Positions 14,301 to 25,950 of a stretch of DNA of 60,000 nt are shown one piece after another. This DNA is from Strigamia acuminata (Eukaryota; Arthropoda; Chilopoda; Geophilomorpha; Linotaeniidae). The translations under genes were made by a program, and so were the position numbers. How positions within the stretch are numbered: the stretch's first letter is position 1; each line of letters opens with the position of its first letter. The stretch is from NCBI GenBank assembly GCA_949358305.1, contig OX442314.1, positions 66,846,429 through 66,906,428 of the forward strand, in the 5' to 3' direction. The notes below the pieces were generated by a model. It was not told the DNA's origin. It did no database searches and was given only the letters and a program-made list of their open reading frames with translations.

Positions 14301-17300
14301 AAACACTATTTCTGAACATTCAGAGACATTGGTCTTATGGTGTTTGTGCTAAGTCAACTGTGATGAGATCAAAAGTCTATTCTCCCAAATCATCGGTTGG
14401 ATGTTTCTAAAACTTACATTGGAGCCTTCTACTAAGGTTTAAACACTATTTCTGAACATTCAGAGACATTGGTCTTGTGGTGTTTGTGCTAAGTCAACTG
14501 TGATGAGATCAAAAGTCTATTCTCCCAAATCATCGGTTGGATGTTTCTAAAACTTACATTGGAGCCTTCTACTAAGGTTTAAACACTATTTCTGAACATT
14601 CAGAGACATTGGTCTTGTGGTGTTTGTGCTAAGTCAACTGCGATGTGAAATAAGCTCAAAATTTTTTTTTTCAAAATTTATTGCTTGGGTGTTGCTAAAA
14701 CTTACATTGAAAGCTTCTACTAAGGTTTAAACACTATTTCTAAACATTCAGAGACATTGGTCTTGTGGTGTTTGTGCTAAGTCAACTGTGATGAGATCAA
14801 AAGTCTATTCTTCCAAATCATCGGTTGGATGTTTCTAAAACTTACATTGGAGCCTTCTACTAAGGTTTAAACACTATTTCTGAACATTCAGAGACATTGG
14901 ACTTGTGGTGTTTGTGCTAAGTCAACTGCGATGTGAAATGAGCTCAAAATTTTTTTTTCAAAATTTATTGCTTGGGTGTTGCTAAAACTTATATTGAAGG
15001 CTTCTACTAAGGTTTAAACACTATTTCTGAACATTCAGAGACATTGGTCTTGTGGTGTTTGTGCTGTCAACTGCGATGTGAAATGAGGTCCAAATTTTTT
15101 TTTCAAAATTTAATGCTTGGATGTTTCTAAAACTTACATTGGAGCCTTCTACTAAGGTTTAAACACTATTTCTGAACATTCAGAGACATTGGTCTTATGG
15201 TGTTTGTGCTAAGTCAACTGTGATGAGATCAAAAGTCTATTCTCCCAAATCATCGGTTGGATGTTTCTAAAACTTACATTGGAGCCTTCTACTAAGGTTT
15301 AAACACTATTTCTGAACATTCAGAGACATTGGTCTTGTGGTGTTTGTGCTAAGTCAACTGTGATGAGATCAAAAGTCTATTCTCCCAAATCATCGGTTGA
15401 ATGTTTCTAAAACTTACATTGGAGCCTTCTACTAAAGTTTAAACACTATTTCTGAACATTCAGAGACATTGGTCTTGTGGTGTTTGTGCTAAGTCAACTG
15501 TGATGAGATCAAAAGTCTATTCTCCCAAATCATTGGTTGGATGTTTCTAAAACTTACATTGGAGCCTTCTACTAAGGTTTAAACACTATTTCTGAACATT
15601 CAGAGACATTGGTCTTGTGGTGTTTGTGCTAAGTCAACTGTGATGTGAAATAAGCTCAAAATTTTTTTTTCAAAATTTATTGCTTGGGTGTTGCTAAAAC
15701 TTATATTGAAGGCTTCTACTAAGGTTTAAACACTATTTCTGAACATTCAGAGACATTGGTCTTGTGGTGTTTGTGCTAAGTCAACTGCGATGTAAAATGA
15801 GCTCAAAATTTTTTTTTCAAAATTTATTGCTTGGGTGTTGCTAAAACTTATATTGAAGGCTTCTACTAAGGTTTAAACACTATTTCTGAACATTCAGAGA
15901 CATTGGACTTGTGGTGTTTGTGCTAAGTCAACTGTGATGAGATCAAAAGTCTATTCTCCCAAATCATCGGTTGGATGTTTCTAAAACTTACATTGGAGCC
16001 TTCTACTAAGGTTTAAACACTATTTCTGAACATTCAGACCCATTGGTCTTGTGGTGTTTGTGCTAAGTCAACTGTGATGAGATCAAAAGTCTATTCTCCC
16101 AAATCATTGGTTGGATGTTTCTAAAACTTACATTGGAGCCTTCTACTAAGGTTTAAACACTATTTCTGAACATTCAGACCCATTGGTCTTGTGGTGTTTG
16201 TGCTAAGTCAACTGTGATGAGATCAAAAGTCTATTCTCCCAAATCATTGCTTGGATGTTGCTAAAACTTACATTGAAGGCTTCTACTAAGGTTTAAACAC
16301 TATTTCTGAACATTCAGAGACATTGGTCTTGTGGTGTTTGTGCTAAGTCAACTGTGATGAGATCAAAGTCTATTCTCCCAAATCATTGGTTGGATGTTTC
16401 TAAAACTTACATTGGAGCCTTCTACTAAGGTTTAAACACTATTTCTGAACATTCAGAGACATTGGTCTTGTGGTGTTTGTGCTAAGTCAACTGTGATGAG
16501 ATCAAAAGTCTATTCTCCCAAATCATCGGTTGGATGTTTCTAAAACTTACATTGGAGCCTTCTACTAAGGTTTAAACACTATTTCTGAACATTCAGAGAC
16601 ATTGGTCTTGTGGTGTTTGTGCTAAGTCAACTGTGATGAGATCAAAAGTCTATTCTCCCAAATCATCGGTTGGATGTTTCTAAAACTTACATTGGAGCCT
16701 TCTACTAAGGTTTAAACACTATTTCTGAACATTCAGAGACATTGGACTTGTGGTGTTTGTGCTAAGTCAACTGCGATGTGAAATGAGCTCAAAATTTTTT
16801 TTTCAAAATTTATTGCTTGGGTGTTGCTAAAACTTATATTGAAGGCTTCTACTAAGGTTTAAACACTATTTCTGAACATTCAGAGACATTGGTCTTGTGG
16901 TGTTTGTGCTGTCAACTGCGATGTGAAATGAGGTCAAAATTTTTTTTTCAAAATTTAATGCTTGGATGTTTCTAAAACTTACATTGGAGCCTTCTACTAA
17001 GGTTTAAACACTATTTCTGAACATTCAGAGACATTGGTCTTATGGTGTTTGTGCTAAGTCAACTGTGATGAGATCAAAAGTCTATTCTCCCAAATCATCG
17101 GTTGGATGTTTCTAAAACTTACATTGGAGCCTTCTACTAAGGTTTAAACACTATTTCTGAACATTCAGAGACATTGGTCTTGTGGTGTTTGTGCTAAGTC
17201 AACTGTGATGAGATCAAAAGTCTATTCTCCCAAATCATCGGTTGGATGTTTCTAAAACTTACATTGGAGCCTTCTACTAAGGTTTAAACACTATTTCTGA

Positions 17301-19055
17301 ACATTCAGAGACATTGGTCTTGTGGTGTTTGTGCTAAGTCAACTGCGATGTGAAATAAGCTCAAAATTTTTTTTTTCAAAATTTATTGCTTGGGTGTTGC
17401 TAAAACTTACATTGAAAGCTTCTACTAAGGTTTAAACACTATTTCTAAACATTCAGAGACATTGGTCTTGTGGTGTTTGTGCTAAGTCAACTGTGATGAG
17501 ATCAAAAGTCTATTCTTCCAAATCATCGGTTGGATGTTTCTAAAACTTACATTGGAGCCTTCTACTAAGGTTTAAACACTATTTCTGAACATTCAGAGAC
17601 ATTGGACTTGTGGTGTTTGTGCTAAGTCAACTGCGATGTGAAATTAGCTCAAAATTTTTTTTTCAAAATTTATTGCTTGGGTGTTGCTAAAACTTATATT
17701 GAAGGCTTCTACTAAGGTTTAAACACTATTTCTGAACATTCAGAGACATTGGTCTTGTGGTGTTTGTGCTGTCAACTGCGATGTGAAATGAGGTCCAAAT
17801 TTTTTTTTCAAAATTTAATGCTTGGATGTTTCTAAAACTTACATTGGAGCCTTCTACTAAGGTTTAAACACTATTTCTGAACATTCAGAGACATTGGTCT
17901 TATGGTGTTTGTGCTAAGTCAACTGTGATGAGATCAAAAGTCTATTCTCCCAAATCATCGGTTGGATGTTTCTAAAACTTACATTGGAGCCTTCTACTAA
18001 GGTTTAAACACTATTTCTGAACATTCAGAGACATTGGACTTGTGGTGTTTGTGCTAAGTCAACTGCGATGTGAAATGAGCTCAAAATTTTTTTTTCAAAA
18101 TTTATTGCTTGGGTGTTGCTAAAACTTATATTGAAGGCTTCTACTAAGGTTTAAACACTATTTCTGAACATTCAGAGACATTGGTCTTGTGGTGTTTGTG
18201 CTGTCAACTGCGATGTGAAATGAGGTCCAAATTTTTTTTTCAAAATTTAATGCTTGGATGTTTCTAAAACTTACATTGGAGCCTTCTACTAAGGTTTAAA
18301 CACTATTTCTGAACATTCAGAGACATTGGTCTTATGGTGTTTGTGCTAAGTCAACTGTGATGAGATCAAAAGTCTATTCTCCCAAATCATCGGTTGGATG
18401 TTTCTAAAACTTACATTGGAGCCTTCTACTAAGGTTTAAACACTATTTCTGAACATTCAGAGACATTGGTCTTGTGGTGTTTGTGCTAAGTCAACTGTGA
18501 TGAGATCAAAAGTCTATTCTCCCAAATCATCGGTTGGATGTTTCTAAAACTTACATTGGAGCCTTCTACTAAGGTTTAAACACTATTTCTGAACATTCAG
18601 AGACATTGGTCTTGTGGTGTTTGTGCTAAGTCAACTGTGATGAGATCAAAAGTCTATTCTCCCAAATCATTGGTTGGATGTTTCTAAAACTTACATTGGA
18701 GCCTTCTACTAAGGTTTAAACACTATTTCTGAACATTCAGAGACATTGGTCTTGTGGTGTTTGTGCTAAGTCAACTGTGATGAGATCAAAAGTCTATTCT
18801 CCCAAATCATCGGTTGGATGTTTCTAAAACTTACATTGGAGCCTTCTACTAAGGTTTAAACACTATTTCTGAACATTCAGAGACATTGGTCTTGTGGTGT
18901 TTGTGCTAAGTCAACTGCGATGTGAAATAAGCTCAAAATTTTTTTTTTCAAAATTTATTGCTTGGGTGTTGCTAAAACTTACATTGAAGGCTTCTACTAA
19001 GGTTTAAACACTATTTCTAAACATTCAGAGACATTGGTCTTGTGGTGTTTGTGCT

Positions 19056-19059
19056 AAGT
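19056..19059. repeat. Target-site duplication AAGT, left of the BEL/Pao element
   Basis: The satellite reads GCTAAGT up to 19059 and resumes as AAGTCAACTG at 28391. Removing the element and one AAGT restores an intact monomer. A 4-bp duplication fits LTR-element integration. Confidence 0.9.
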
Positions 19060-20571
19060 TGTTGCGGTCGGTCAACACGAATATAGAAGAAATGGGCATT
19101 TGCGGTTTGAAATTCCCGCCACTAAGATTTGATGATCGTATAGCAAAGTACGTACATAAACCGTGCTGGAAACCACAATAATCACTCCCGAATCCATTGT
19201 TGCATGAGGAGAAAGCAAACGAGAGCACTGTTGAAAGGTATCCGAGTGCTTGTTTATCCATAAGCCAGCGGGGAAAAGAGATTAACTACTCCCGACACAT
19301 TGGAAAAGATGGCGGAAATAAAGTTAAACACGAGCTAAAATTCAACAACTTCTTTAATGAACGGTTAGATGAAAACTGAATAAAATACACGAATGTAATT
19401 GGCCCTCAAGGGAGCCGCACATGCGCAATACCGAAAATGGCACGCGCCAAGCCGATTAGCGGCGAAATACAGACACAAAATTCTCCGTTGTCATGGCAAC
19501 GGAGGAAAACGAAATACAGGCAAAGTTGACAAATTGTGAAATTAGCACGGATTACAGTTTGTAATATATCAAAATGACCGCAAGAATGCAGTGAATAAAA
19601 AAGCTAATCATAACAATTCGATTCAATAAGTAAAACAATGAAAACGAAGCACAAAACAATGATCGTGTAGCAGACGATCGCGATAGCCAATCACAAACAA
19701 GTATGATGACGAAACCGTAAGATTTGAATTTAAAATGGCTTTAAAACACAAAATAACATAAGAATTCAGGTTAAAAAACATCGTAATGGAATAGTATAAT
19801 CAATTCAATCAATATACATCGCAAACAAATTGAAACAAAAACGAATTACCGATAAATTCCAACATGGCGGCCTCGAACATCATGTTGGCGGTGAAACCAG
19901 TACATTTGAAATTAGATGCACAGAATGTTAATAAAAACCACATAGGAATGTTAAATAGAATTAGGAAATGTTATTTCCTGCACAAAATCACAATATTTAT
20001 TCAACACAACACTTTGAAATAGATCGTAAGCCGCACGAACCGAGCATTATCGGCCGCGCCCATGCGGTGGCCGACAACGAACGTTCGTACTGACGAAACG
20101 AAAACACTTGGGCAATAATAAAGCACACCAGTCGAAAGAGCAGACTTTAATTAGTAGAAAGCAATTGTAAATAGAATTCTTAACAACTCGGAAAGTATAG
20201 AACGAAGCGTTAGAAGTTCTAACGAAACGAGACTAGTAATGGAAAAATGACGTCACGCGTGTAGCGTAACTGAACTGCACTTCGACGAATGTACTTAAAA
20301 ATGCCGTAAATCATGAAAATGCATAAGAAATCAATGAGATAAGACACAAAGCTTTGAAAACACTTGAAATAACAGTAAATTAAAATGTAATATCAACACA
20401 AAAGACACTAAAATTACTGAAAACACTAAAAAATGTTTTAATAAGATAAAAACCTGAAATGCAATAAATGAAAATATTAGGCAAAAATTCCACTACACTA
20501 TGAATATTTATTATGACATAAAACACAGTAATAAATGCAATTTCTAAAATACTTCCACGTTGTTTGCAACA
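19060..20571 (-). repeat. BEL/Pao 3' LTR
   Basis: 1,512 bp, matched base for base by eye to 26879-28390 at a constant offset of 7,819. On the transcribed (minus) strand it starts TGTTGCAAACAACG and ends CCGCAACA. A minus-strand AATAAA (TTTATT at 19996-20001) is a possible polyadenylation signal. Short ORFs inside it (for example 19025-19261) occur in both LTRs and have no recognisable product. Confidence 0.93.
19487..19500. promoter_or_regulatory. RFX/X-box-like palindrome in the BEL LTR
   Basis: GTTGTCATGGCAAC differs at one position from the perfect palindrome GTTGCCATGGCAAC, the classical X-box bound by RFX transcription factors in animals. The inverted repeat extends outward (CCGTTG...CAACGG). 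The same site sits in the other LTR at 27306-27319. Whether it drives LTR transcription is inference. Confidence 0.35.
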
Positions 20572-20631
20572 ACGAATTGCCGGCGAAAGGACAGAGAAGG
20601 AGAACCACACAAAAAATTCACAAAAGAAAAA

Positions 20632-23600
20632 TCACTCAAGTTCTAGGGCTCTCACATGCTTGACTGACCTTTTTAACTCACGTCCATCGGGTAGCACAAC
20701 TTTTATCACACGGATTTGACCATCCTCACCGGGAAAAATTTCTTTTATCCTGGCAAGTGGCCAAAAATATGGGTTAGTACCCATTTTTTCTAGAAGCACT
20801 ATTTGGTCTACTTTAGGGTTTTTGAAGAACTTATCACCTTTGGATTCATAAAAATTCCTCAATTGCATGAGGTAACTCTTTTTCCAAATTTTCCAGAACT
20901 CCCAAATAAATTGGCGTCGTTTAATGTCCAGTTTTCTCAAATCGGATTTTTTAATTGCACTCAATTGTTTGTTTATTACGTATTTAGGCATACCTCCGGT
21001 TAGAAAGTTTTCAGGTGCCAAAATTCTACCACCATCAACACTGTCGGGGACATAACTTAAGGGTCGTGAATTTAGCACTGAACTAATTTCCAGAGCCAAA
21101 GTTTGGAGAGTTTCTAAGTCTACGGTGCTGCGCAACAATGTCTTTCGAAGTTTATCTTTGACAGAGCGGACTAGACGCTCCCACGCTCCGCCCATCCATG
21201 GAGAAAGCGGTGGGATGAATGTCCAGAGCACCCTTTTTTCAGATAGGAATGTTTTCACGTCATTATGACCGATGAGTTTCCCCCATGATTGTAATTCGAG
21301 GCTTCCGCGCTCAAACGTCTTACTGTTGTCAGAGAAAATCTTCCCGGGGTATCCGTGGCGTGCCCCAAATCTTCTCATTGCAAGCAAAAACTTTGGCACA
21401 GAAAGGTCCTCTGAAACTTCTAAATGTATGGAACGGGTCACCATACACGTGAAAAGCAAGATGTAAACTTTTTTCTTTTCCTTCTTGTTGCTGCCGACAT
21501 AAATGGGACCCAAGTGGTCCACTCCTGTGTTTTGGAATGGCGCCGCTGGCGTCACACGTTCAGCAGGAAGGTCACCCGTTGAAGGGTTGTTGCGTGCAAG
21601 TTTTCCTCGTCTGCAAATTTCACATTCTCTTATAACTGTCTGAATTGTTCTTCTTCCTCTAATAATCCAAAATCGTTCGCGTAGGTGATACAAGATTTCG
21701 CTTATGTCACCATGAAGCAACTCCAAATGCACTTTTTTAATTAACAGTCTTGTTATCCAACTATCATAATGCAAGATAATTGGATAAACCTCATCAAATG
21801 TCAATAAAGATTTTTTCAAGCGGCTACGAAGTCGAAGTAATCCGTCCTCGTCAATGAAGAGCTCGAAATTGCGTAGGGTGGAATGTTTAGACAGTTCTCT
21901 TTTGTTTTTCACATCATCAATCTCCTCAGAAAAATGTAGCTTCTGGGAAAATTGCAGGATCTTCAATTGGTTGTCCTCTAACTCGAGTGGCGAGAGAGGC
22001 TCACCGCGCAAAAGTTTGTTTTTCCATCGCAAAATGTATGAGAAAACTCTCAAAAGTCGGTTGTAATTTCGGAATCGTTTGAAGAATCGACCAATAAAGC
22101 TTTCTGTCACTTGAATTGTCATCACAACGATTTTTCGTTCTTCTTCTGGAAGATCCTCTTGTATAATTTCTCTTTTTTCCAGTTTCGAGACATCAACTCC
22201 AAACCACCAAAGTTTATTTTGCATCAATGTTTTTGAGTTATGTGGTCGAGTTAATAAATCTGCTGGGTTAAATTCTGTTGGTACATGAGACCATTGTTCG
22301 GGCTTAGTTGAAGAAATAATTTCTTGAACACGGTTTGAGACGTATGGCTTCCATACGTTCTTGTCCGAATTTATCCAGGCTAGAGTTATGGTGGAGTCCG
22401 AGTAGTATTTCACCTCAGTGACCGGGTAACCGGGAAGAAAGTTTTCTAACAGGTACTTGGTCATTCGCACTCCAACCACTGCTGCAGTTAATTCAAGTCG
22501 AGGAAGAGTCACTTTTTTCGTCGGCGCAATACGACATTTACTCAACAATAAAGTTCTTTTGCCCTCTAGATTGACGACAAAAATTGAACAGCCAAATGCC
22601 TTTGTGCTTGCGTCACAGAAAACTTCTAAAGTGATGTCTTGACCGGAATAAGTCTGCAGCCAACGTTGTACTTTCAATTCTTTTAATTTTTGTATGTCTT
22701 GACTCCACTCTTCGACTTCTTTTTTCTCTGAGTCAAGAATCTTTTCATCCCAGTTTTTTGTCCTAATCCAGATTGCTTGAACTAGCAGTTTCATTTGAAG
22801 CACAACAGGAGCAATGAGTCCCATTGGATCGAATATGGAAGCCATTAATGAAACAACTTCTCGCTTTGTATTCGGAATTTTTTCAATGGTCGGAATGTTA
22901 AACATCATGACATCTTCTGCCGTGTTCCACAATATTCCAAGCATTTTTATAATTCCTAAGTCCAAAAACTCCTCTCCTCGCATATGAAAACCTTCTTTTT
23001 TCAAATTGTTGAAGACGTCCTTGCTTGAGGTCGCCCACTTTACGAGGGGAAGCTTTCCGTCGTCTAATATCATTTTCAGTTTCTCGCAATGTGATGTTGT
23101 GTCGGCTGTAAAATCTCCTCCTGACGTCAAATCATCCATGAAGATTCCATCATCGAGTGCGTCGACTTCTTTTGCATGAGTTTCTTCAAATTGTTTCGCT
23201 TGTTTCCTAATCGTCGCACACAAGAGGAATGGAGAAGAAATGACGCCAAATGGCACAACAATCATTCGCAGAACCATTAGATTATTCCACAAATTTTGCC
23301 ATGAGTATGGCTCTTTGAAATAGTCACGAGCGACCCACAAAAAACGTAGAAAGTTTGTTTGAGTAGGGTTGATCATTACTTGGAGGAACGCTTGCTTAAT
23401 GTCTGCTATTATTGGAATACAATAGAGACGGAATCTCACAATAACGAGTATTAAGTCTGGATTAAGGGAAGGTCCCGGAAATAAACAGTCATTGAGGGAA
23501 AGTTTCCCCTTCTTGGATGAAGACGCGTTGAACACTACTCGAAATTTCGTCGTGTCTCGATCCTCCTTGATTACAGGGTGGTGAGGTATATTGTAGGTTC

Positions 23601-25872
23601 CTTTCTTCAAAAAACGCTCTTCTTTTGGGACTTCCTCCGCGTGATTTTCGTGAATATATTGCCACATGGACTCGTCGTAACGTTTTTTGTAGTCTTCGTT
23701 GGCATCTATTCTTTTGAGCGTGTTGGCCAGTTGATTCATGGCCAATTCCCAATTGGACTCCAAGTCGACTTCCTGACCATTGAATGGCAGCATGACTTCA
23801 TAACGTCCATCGTCTAGACGCTTTGTAGTTGATTCGAATCGATCGCGAATAAAGTCGGATTCTTTTTCTCCCGCATTTATTCCGATTGCTTCCAAGTTCC
23901 ACAGTTTGTCCAATTTTTCTTGGATGTCTAAGTCGCATGTATTACAACATGTTGTCATTCCTTCCTCATCCTCAAACAAATTGGTGTTTCCAGCCGCTCC
24001 AGCCAAGACCCATCCAAAAATTGTGTTAATGAGTCCAAGGTCGGCGTTTACCTTTTTCTTGCCATCCTTAACGACCTTCCACCACACGTCGACTCCTAAA
24101 AGCACATCAATTTGAGCAGTCTTAGCTGGTAGGTCTTCAGCAAGTTCGAGATTTAGTTTCTTCACTTTGTCAATCATTGATGAGTTCAGAATGCCTTGCA
24201 CTCGTGGCAAATCTTCCACAGAAAGCATGGAAAGTTTCAAATCTTGAGTGTCATTTTTACTCTGCAGTGTGACATTGAACACATCGTAGTCCGTAGCTGC
24301 TGGAGACGAATCATTAAAACGTTGTGTGGTGGCAGAAACACTGCCGCACTTTTTAAGTTTCAGTCTTTCAACAAATTCTTTTGTGATGAACGATCGATGG
24401 CTTCCCGGATCAATCATCCCTCGAATGCTGTGAGTTCCTCCTGATTTTGTTTTGAGGTCCGCGGTGAAGATCATTAGTTGTAGAGTCGTCGAGATTGCGC
24501 ATGAAACATGTGTTGTTACTTGTGGCTCCTTCGGCTTCTCCGCAGCGCTCGTTGAATTCTTCACCTCGGATTTTTTGCATATTGTGGAATGGTGTCGCCC
24601 ACCACAATGTTTACAAGAAAATTTGACCTTGCAGTCTCCCACTCTATGCCCAGTTCTGAAACAATTAAAACACAGTCGGTTTTTCTTAACTATTTCGATT
24701 TTCGCGTTAATTTCGAAATCCTTTTTACAAGCGCCGTTTAAATGTTCATCTTCACAAAAAATGCACTTGTTTGTCTTGAAAGGCGTATTCTTGCTTTCAG
24801 ATTTCGGTTCACTCTTCGTTTTTGCACTAGTAGACTGCTTGGCGTCTTGAGTAGTTGCGCACGTGGTCATTGAACCTTTCACTTTCGTTTTCTCTACGTC
24901 CGATTTTTCATTCTTGTCTTTTTTCGATTTTTCCGAGACGTTTTCAGTTCGTTCGGCCATCGCAACTTCATTCACAAAGAAATTGAGCAACGTAACAATG
25001 TTCTTATTTTGAATTCCGTGAACTTGGTAAAATCTTAATGCCATTGAAGTTGGAAACTTGCTAATTATGTCGGGCAATAAGAAAGCTCCGGAAGTCTGAA
25101 TAGGAATTTTTAGTTGCTCGAGAAGTCTAATAGTCGCAGAAATCTTTGTCAAATTTGTTTTTATCGCTTTAGTTGGATATACACTTGAAACAGCTTTTAA
25201 TTCTCGAATTGATTTTATTAACGCAGTTTGTTGGGCATCCTTATCACCAAAATGTCTTTCGAGTTCTTCTCTTGCAAGGTCGTAGGATTCCTCGATCAGG
25301 GGAAAAGTTGAGATGAGAATCGCCGCTTCTCCAGTACACATAGTTTGTAAATACTGGAGTTTTTCAATGTTACTCAGGTCTGGATCCTTGTGTACGGAGG
25401 TCTCGAAGTTGCTTTTGAATGTTCTGTACTTCAAAATATCTCCGTCGAATTTTACGGAATCCAGTTTGGGCAGCTTCGAATTTTTTCTAAACGTTGCTGT
25501 CGCGTTCAAGGTTGTATTCTGGTTTGAGCTTGTCGACGTATTTAATCTTCCTCCCAAAGTTGGAAGTGATCGCTTTGAAATTTCGTATCTCGTGCGAAGA
25601 AGATCCACTCTTGCTTGCATAGTCTCAAGCTTGTCAATGCATTCTAGATAATAGCCGTGGTCCGAATATTCCTGTAGATCATTCAGCGCACCGACTATTC
25701 TCGTTTCTTTCGGGGTCGCAGTTTGCACCAGCGCTTCCAGTTCACCTGGATCTGCTGTCTTCTCCGATATAGACAACAAATGATTCATTGCAGTGACTTG
25801 CGACTCCCAACGTTGTTGTTGCACTTCGATTTGATCCTCAGTTAGAAGATCTCTCATTGTAGGTTCCGCCAT
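20632..25872 (-). CDS. BEL/Pao gag-pol polyprotein, 1,746 aa
   Basis: A single intact ORF starting at ATG 25872 (MAEPTMRD...). Domains in order: gag region of DUF1759 type (about 130-290); three zinc-knuckle-like Cys/His clusters (370-382, 401-414 of CX2CX4HX4C form, 420-432); retropepsin-like protease of the DUF1758 type with DPGS at 488-491; reverse transcriptase (about 770-1000) with D824 and an FMDD box at 911-914; Peptidase_A17 linker (TKREVVS...FDPMGLIAP, 1002-1022); RNase H (D1087, E1127, D1159, NPAD 1202-1205); integrase zinc finger (H1382, H1387, C1417, C1420); integrase core D1452, D1515, E1565; DUF5641-like tail (about 1685-1746). The length is normal for a fused BEL gag-pol. The protein would assemble virus-like particles, copy its RNA into DNA and integrate it. 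Oddities: protease DPGS where the family has D-S/T-G, and FMDD in place of the usual YVDD. No stop or frameshift is seen. Confidence 0.96.
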   Translation of the reverse strand: MAEPTMRDLLTEDQIEVQQQRWESQVTAMNHLLSISEKTADPGELEALVQTATPKETRIVGALNDLQEYSDHGYYLECIDKLETMQARVDLLRTRYEISKRSLPTLGGRLNTSTSSNQNTTLNATATFRKNSKLPKLDSVKFDGDILKYRTFKSNFETSVHKDPDLSNIEKLQYLQTMCTGEAAILISTFPLIEESYDLAREELERHFGDKDAQQTALIKSIRELKAVSSVYPTKAIKTNLTKISATIRLLEQLKIPIQTSGAFLLPDIISKFPTSMALRFYQVHGIQNKNIVTLLNFFVNEVAMAERTENVSEKSKKDKNEKSDVEKTKVKGSMTTCATTQDAKQSTSAKTKSEPKSESKNTPFKTNKCIFCEDEHLNGACKKDFEINAKIEIVKKNRLCFNCFRTGHRVGDCKVKFSCKHCGGRHHSTICKKSEVKNSTSAAEKPKEPQVTTHVSCAISTTLQLMIFTADLKTKSGGTHSIRGMIDPGSHRSFITKEFVERLKLKKCGSVSATTQRFNDSSPAATDYDVFNVTLQSKNDTQDLKLSMLSVEDLPRVQGILNSSMIDKVKKLNLELAEDLPAKTAQIDVLLGVDVWWKVVKDGKKKVNADLGLINTIFGWVLAGAAGNTNLFEDEEGMTTCCNTCDLDIQEKLDKLWNLEAIGINAGEKESDFIRDRFESTTKRLDDGRYEVMLPFNGQEVDLESNWELAMNQLANTLKRIDANEDYKKRYDESMWQYIHENHAEEVPKEERFLKKGTYNIPHHPVIKEDRDTTKFRVVFNASSSKKGKLSLNDCLFPGPSLNPDLILVIVRFRLYCIPIIADIKQAFLQVMINPTQTNFLRFLWVARDYFKEPYSWQNLWNNLMVLRMIVVPFGVISSPFLLCATIRKQAKQFEETHAKEVDALDDGIFMDDLTSGGDFTADTTSHCEKLKMILDDGKLPLVKWATSSKDVFNNLKKEGFHMRGEEFLDLGIIKMLGILWNTAEDVMMFNIPTIEKIPNTKREVVSLMASIFDPMGLIAPVVLQMKLLVQAIWIRTKNWDEKILDSEKKEVEEWSQDIQKLKELKVQRWLQTYSGQDITLEVFCDASTKAFGCSIFVVNLEGKRTLLLSKCRIAPTKKVTLPRLELTAAVVGVRMTKYLLENFLPGYPVTEVKYYSDSTITLAWINSDKNVWKPYVSNRVQEIISSTKPEQWSHVPTEFNPADLLTRPHNSKTLMQNKLWWFGVDVSKLEKREIIQEDLPEEERKIVVMTIQVTESFIGRFFKRFRNYNRLLRVFSYILRWKNKLLRGEPLSPLELEDNQLKILQFSQKLHFSEEIDDVKNKRELSKHSTLRNFELFIDEDGLLRLRSRLKKSLLTFDEVYPIILHYDSWITRLLIKKVHLELLHGDISEILYHLRERFWIIRGRRTIQTVIRECEICRRGKLARNNPSTGDLPAERVTPAAPFQNTGVDHLGPIYVGSNKKEKKKVYILLFTCMVTRSIHLEVSEDLSVPKFLLAMRRFGARHGYPGKIFSDNSKTFERGSLELQSWGKLIGHNDVKTFLSEKRVLWTFIPPLSPWMGGAWERLVRSVKDKLRKTLLRSTVDLETLQTLALEISSVLNSRPLSYVPDSVDGGRILAPENFLTGGMPKYVINKQLSAIKKSDLRKLDIKRRQFIWEFWKIWKKSYLMQLRNFYESKGDKFFKNPKVDQIVLLEKMGTNPYFWPLARIKEIFPGEDGQIRVIKVVLPDGRELKRSVKHVRALELE
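24403..24411 (-). other. Altered protease active-site codons (D-P-G) in BEL gag-pol
   Basis: On the minus strand GAT CCG GGA encodes Asp488-Pro489-Gly490. Retropepsins use Asp-Thr/Ser-Gly, and a single T-to-C change would convert TCG (Ser) to CCG (Pro). The flanking family pattern is kept (RGMI before, SHRSFI after), so the alignment of this triplet is not in doubt. The Ser/Thr normally hydrogen-bonds in the 'fireman's grip' of the dimer, so activity may be lost or reduced. Confidence 0.75.
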
Positions 25873-25950
25873 TCTCTCTGTCCTCTCTCACAAAAAATTC
25901 GGCTGTGAAATTTGGAAAGAACAGATAAAAACGGGCATGACAATTCAACT

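Larger units (their letters stand above)
1481..19059. repeat. Satellite array, block 1 (about 140-148 bp monomers)
   Basis: Roughly 17.6 kb of head-to-tail monomers. Each starts ATTGGAGCC or ATTGAAGGC, contains GTTTAAAC, CTGAACATTCAG and GTGCTAAGTCAACTG, and ends CTAAAACTTA(C/T). After a shared core of about 83 bp comes one of two cassettes. The 140-bp type has GATGAGATC and TCTATTCTCCC. The 145-148-bp types have GATGTGAAAT, a run of 8-10 T and CAAAATTTA. A 145-bp subtype lacks AAG (GTGCTGTCAACTG). The first monomers start at 1481, 1621, 1768, 1913, 2053 and 2201, giving lengths 140, 147, 145, 140 and 148. No coding sequence is credible here; frames are broken in almost every monomer. The block is ended by the BEL element at 19060. 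Confidence 0.97.

Noticed and set aside
1481-19059. Possible CRISPR array because of regular repeats
   Set aside because: Repeat units are contiguous 140-148-bp monomers without unique spacers, and the window is from an animal genome.
19025-19261. 78-aa minus-strand ORF in the BEL LTR and 60-aa plus-strand ORF (19197-19379)
   Set aside because: They are present in both LTRs because the LTRs are identical; the first begins in satellite sequence. No recognisable product.
22898-24850. Several 60-130-aa ORFs in other frames within gag-pol of the BEL element
   Set aside because: They are shadows of the 1,746-aa frame, with no independent domain evidence.
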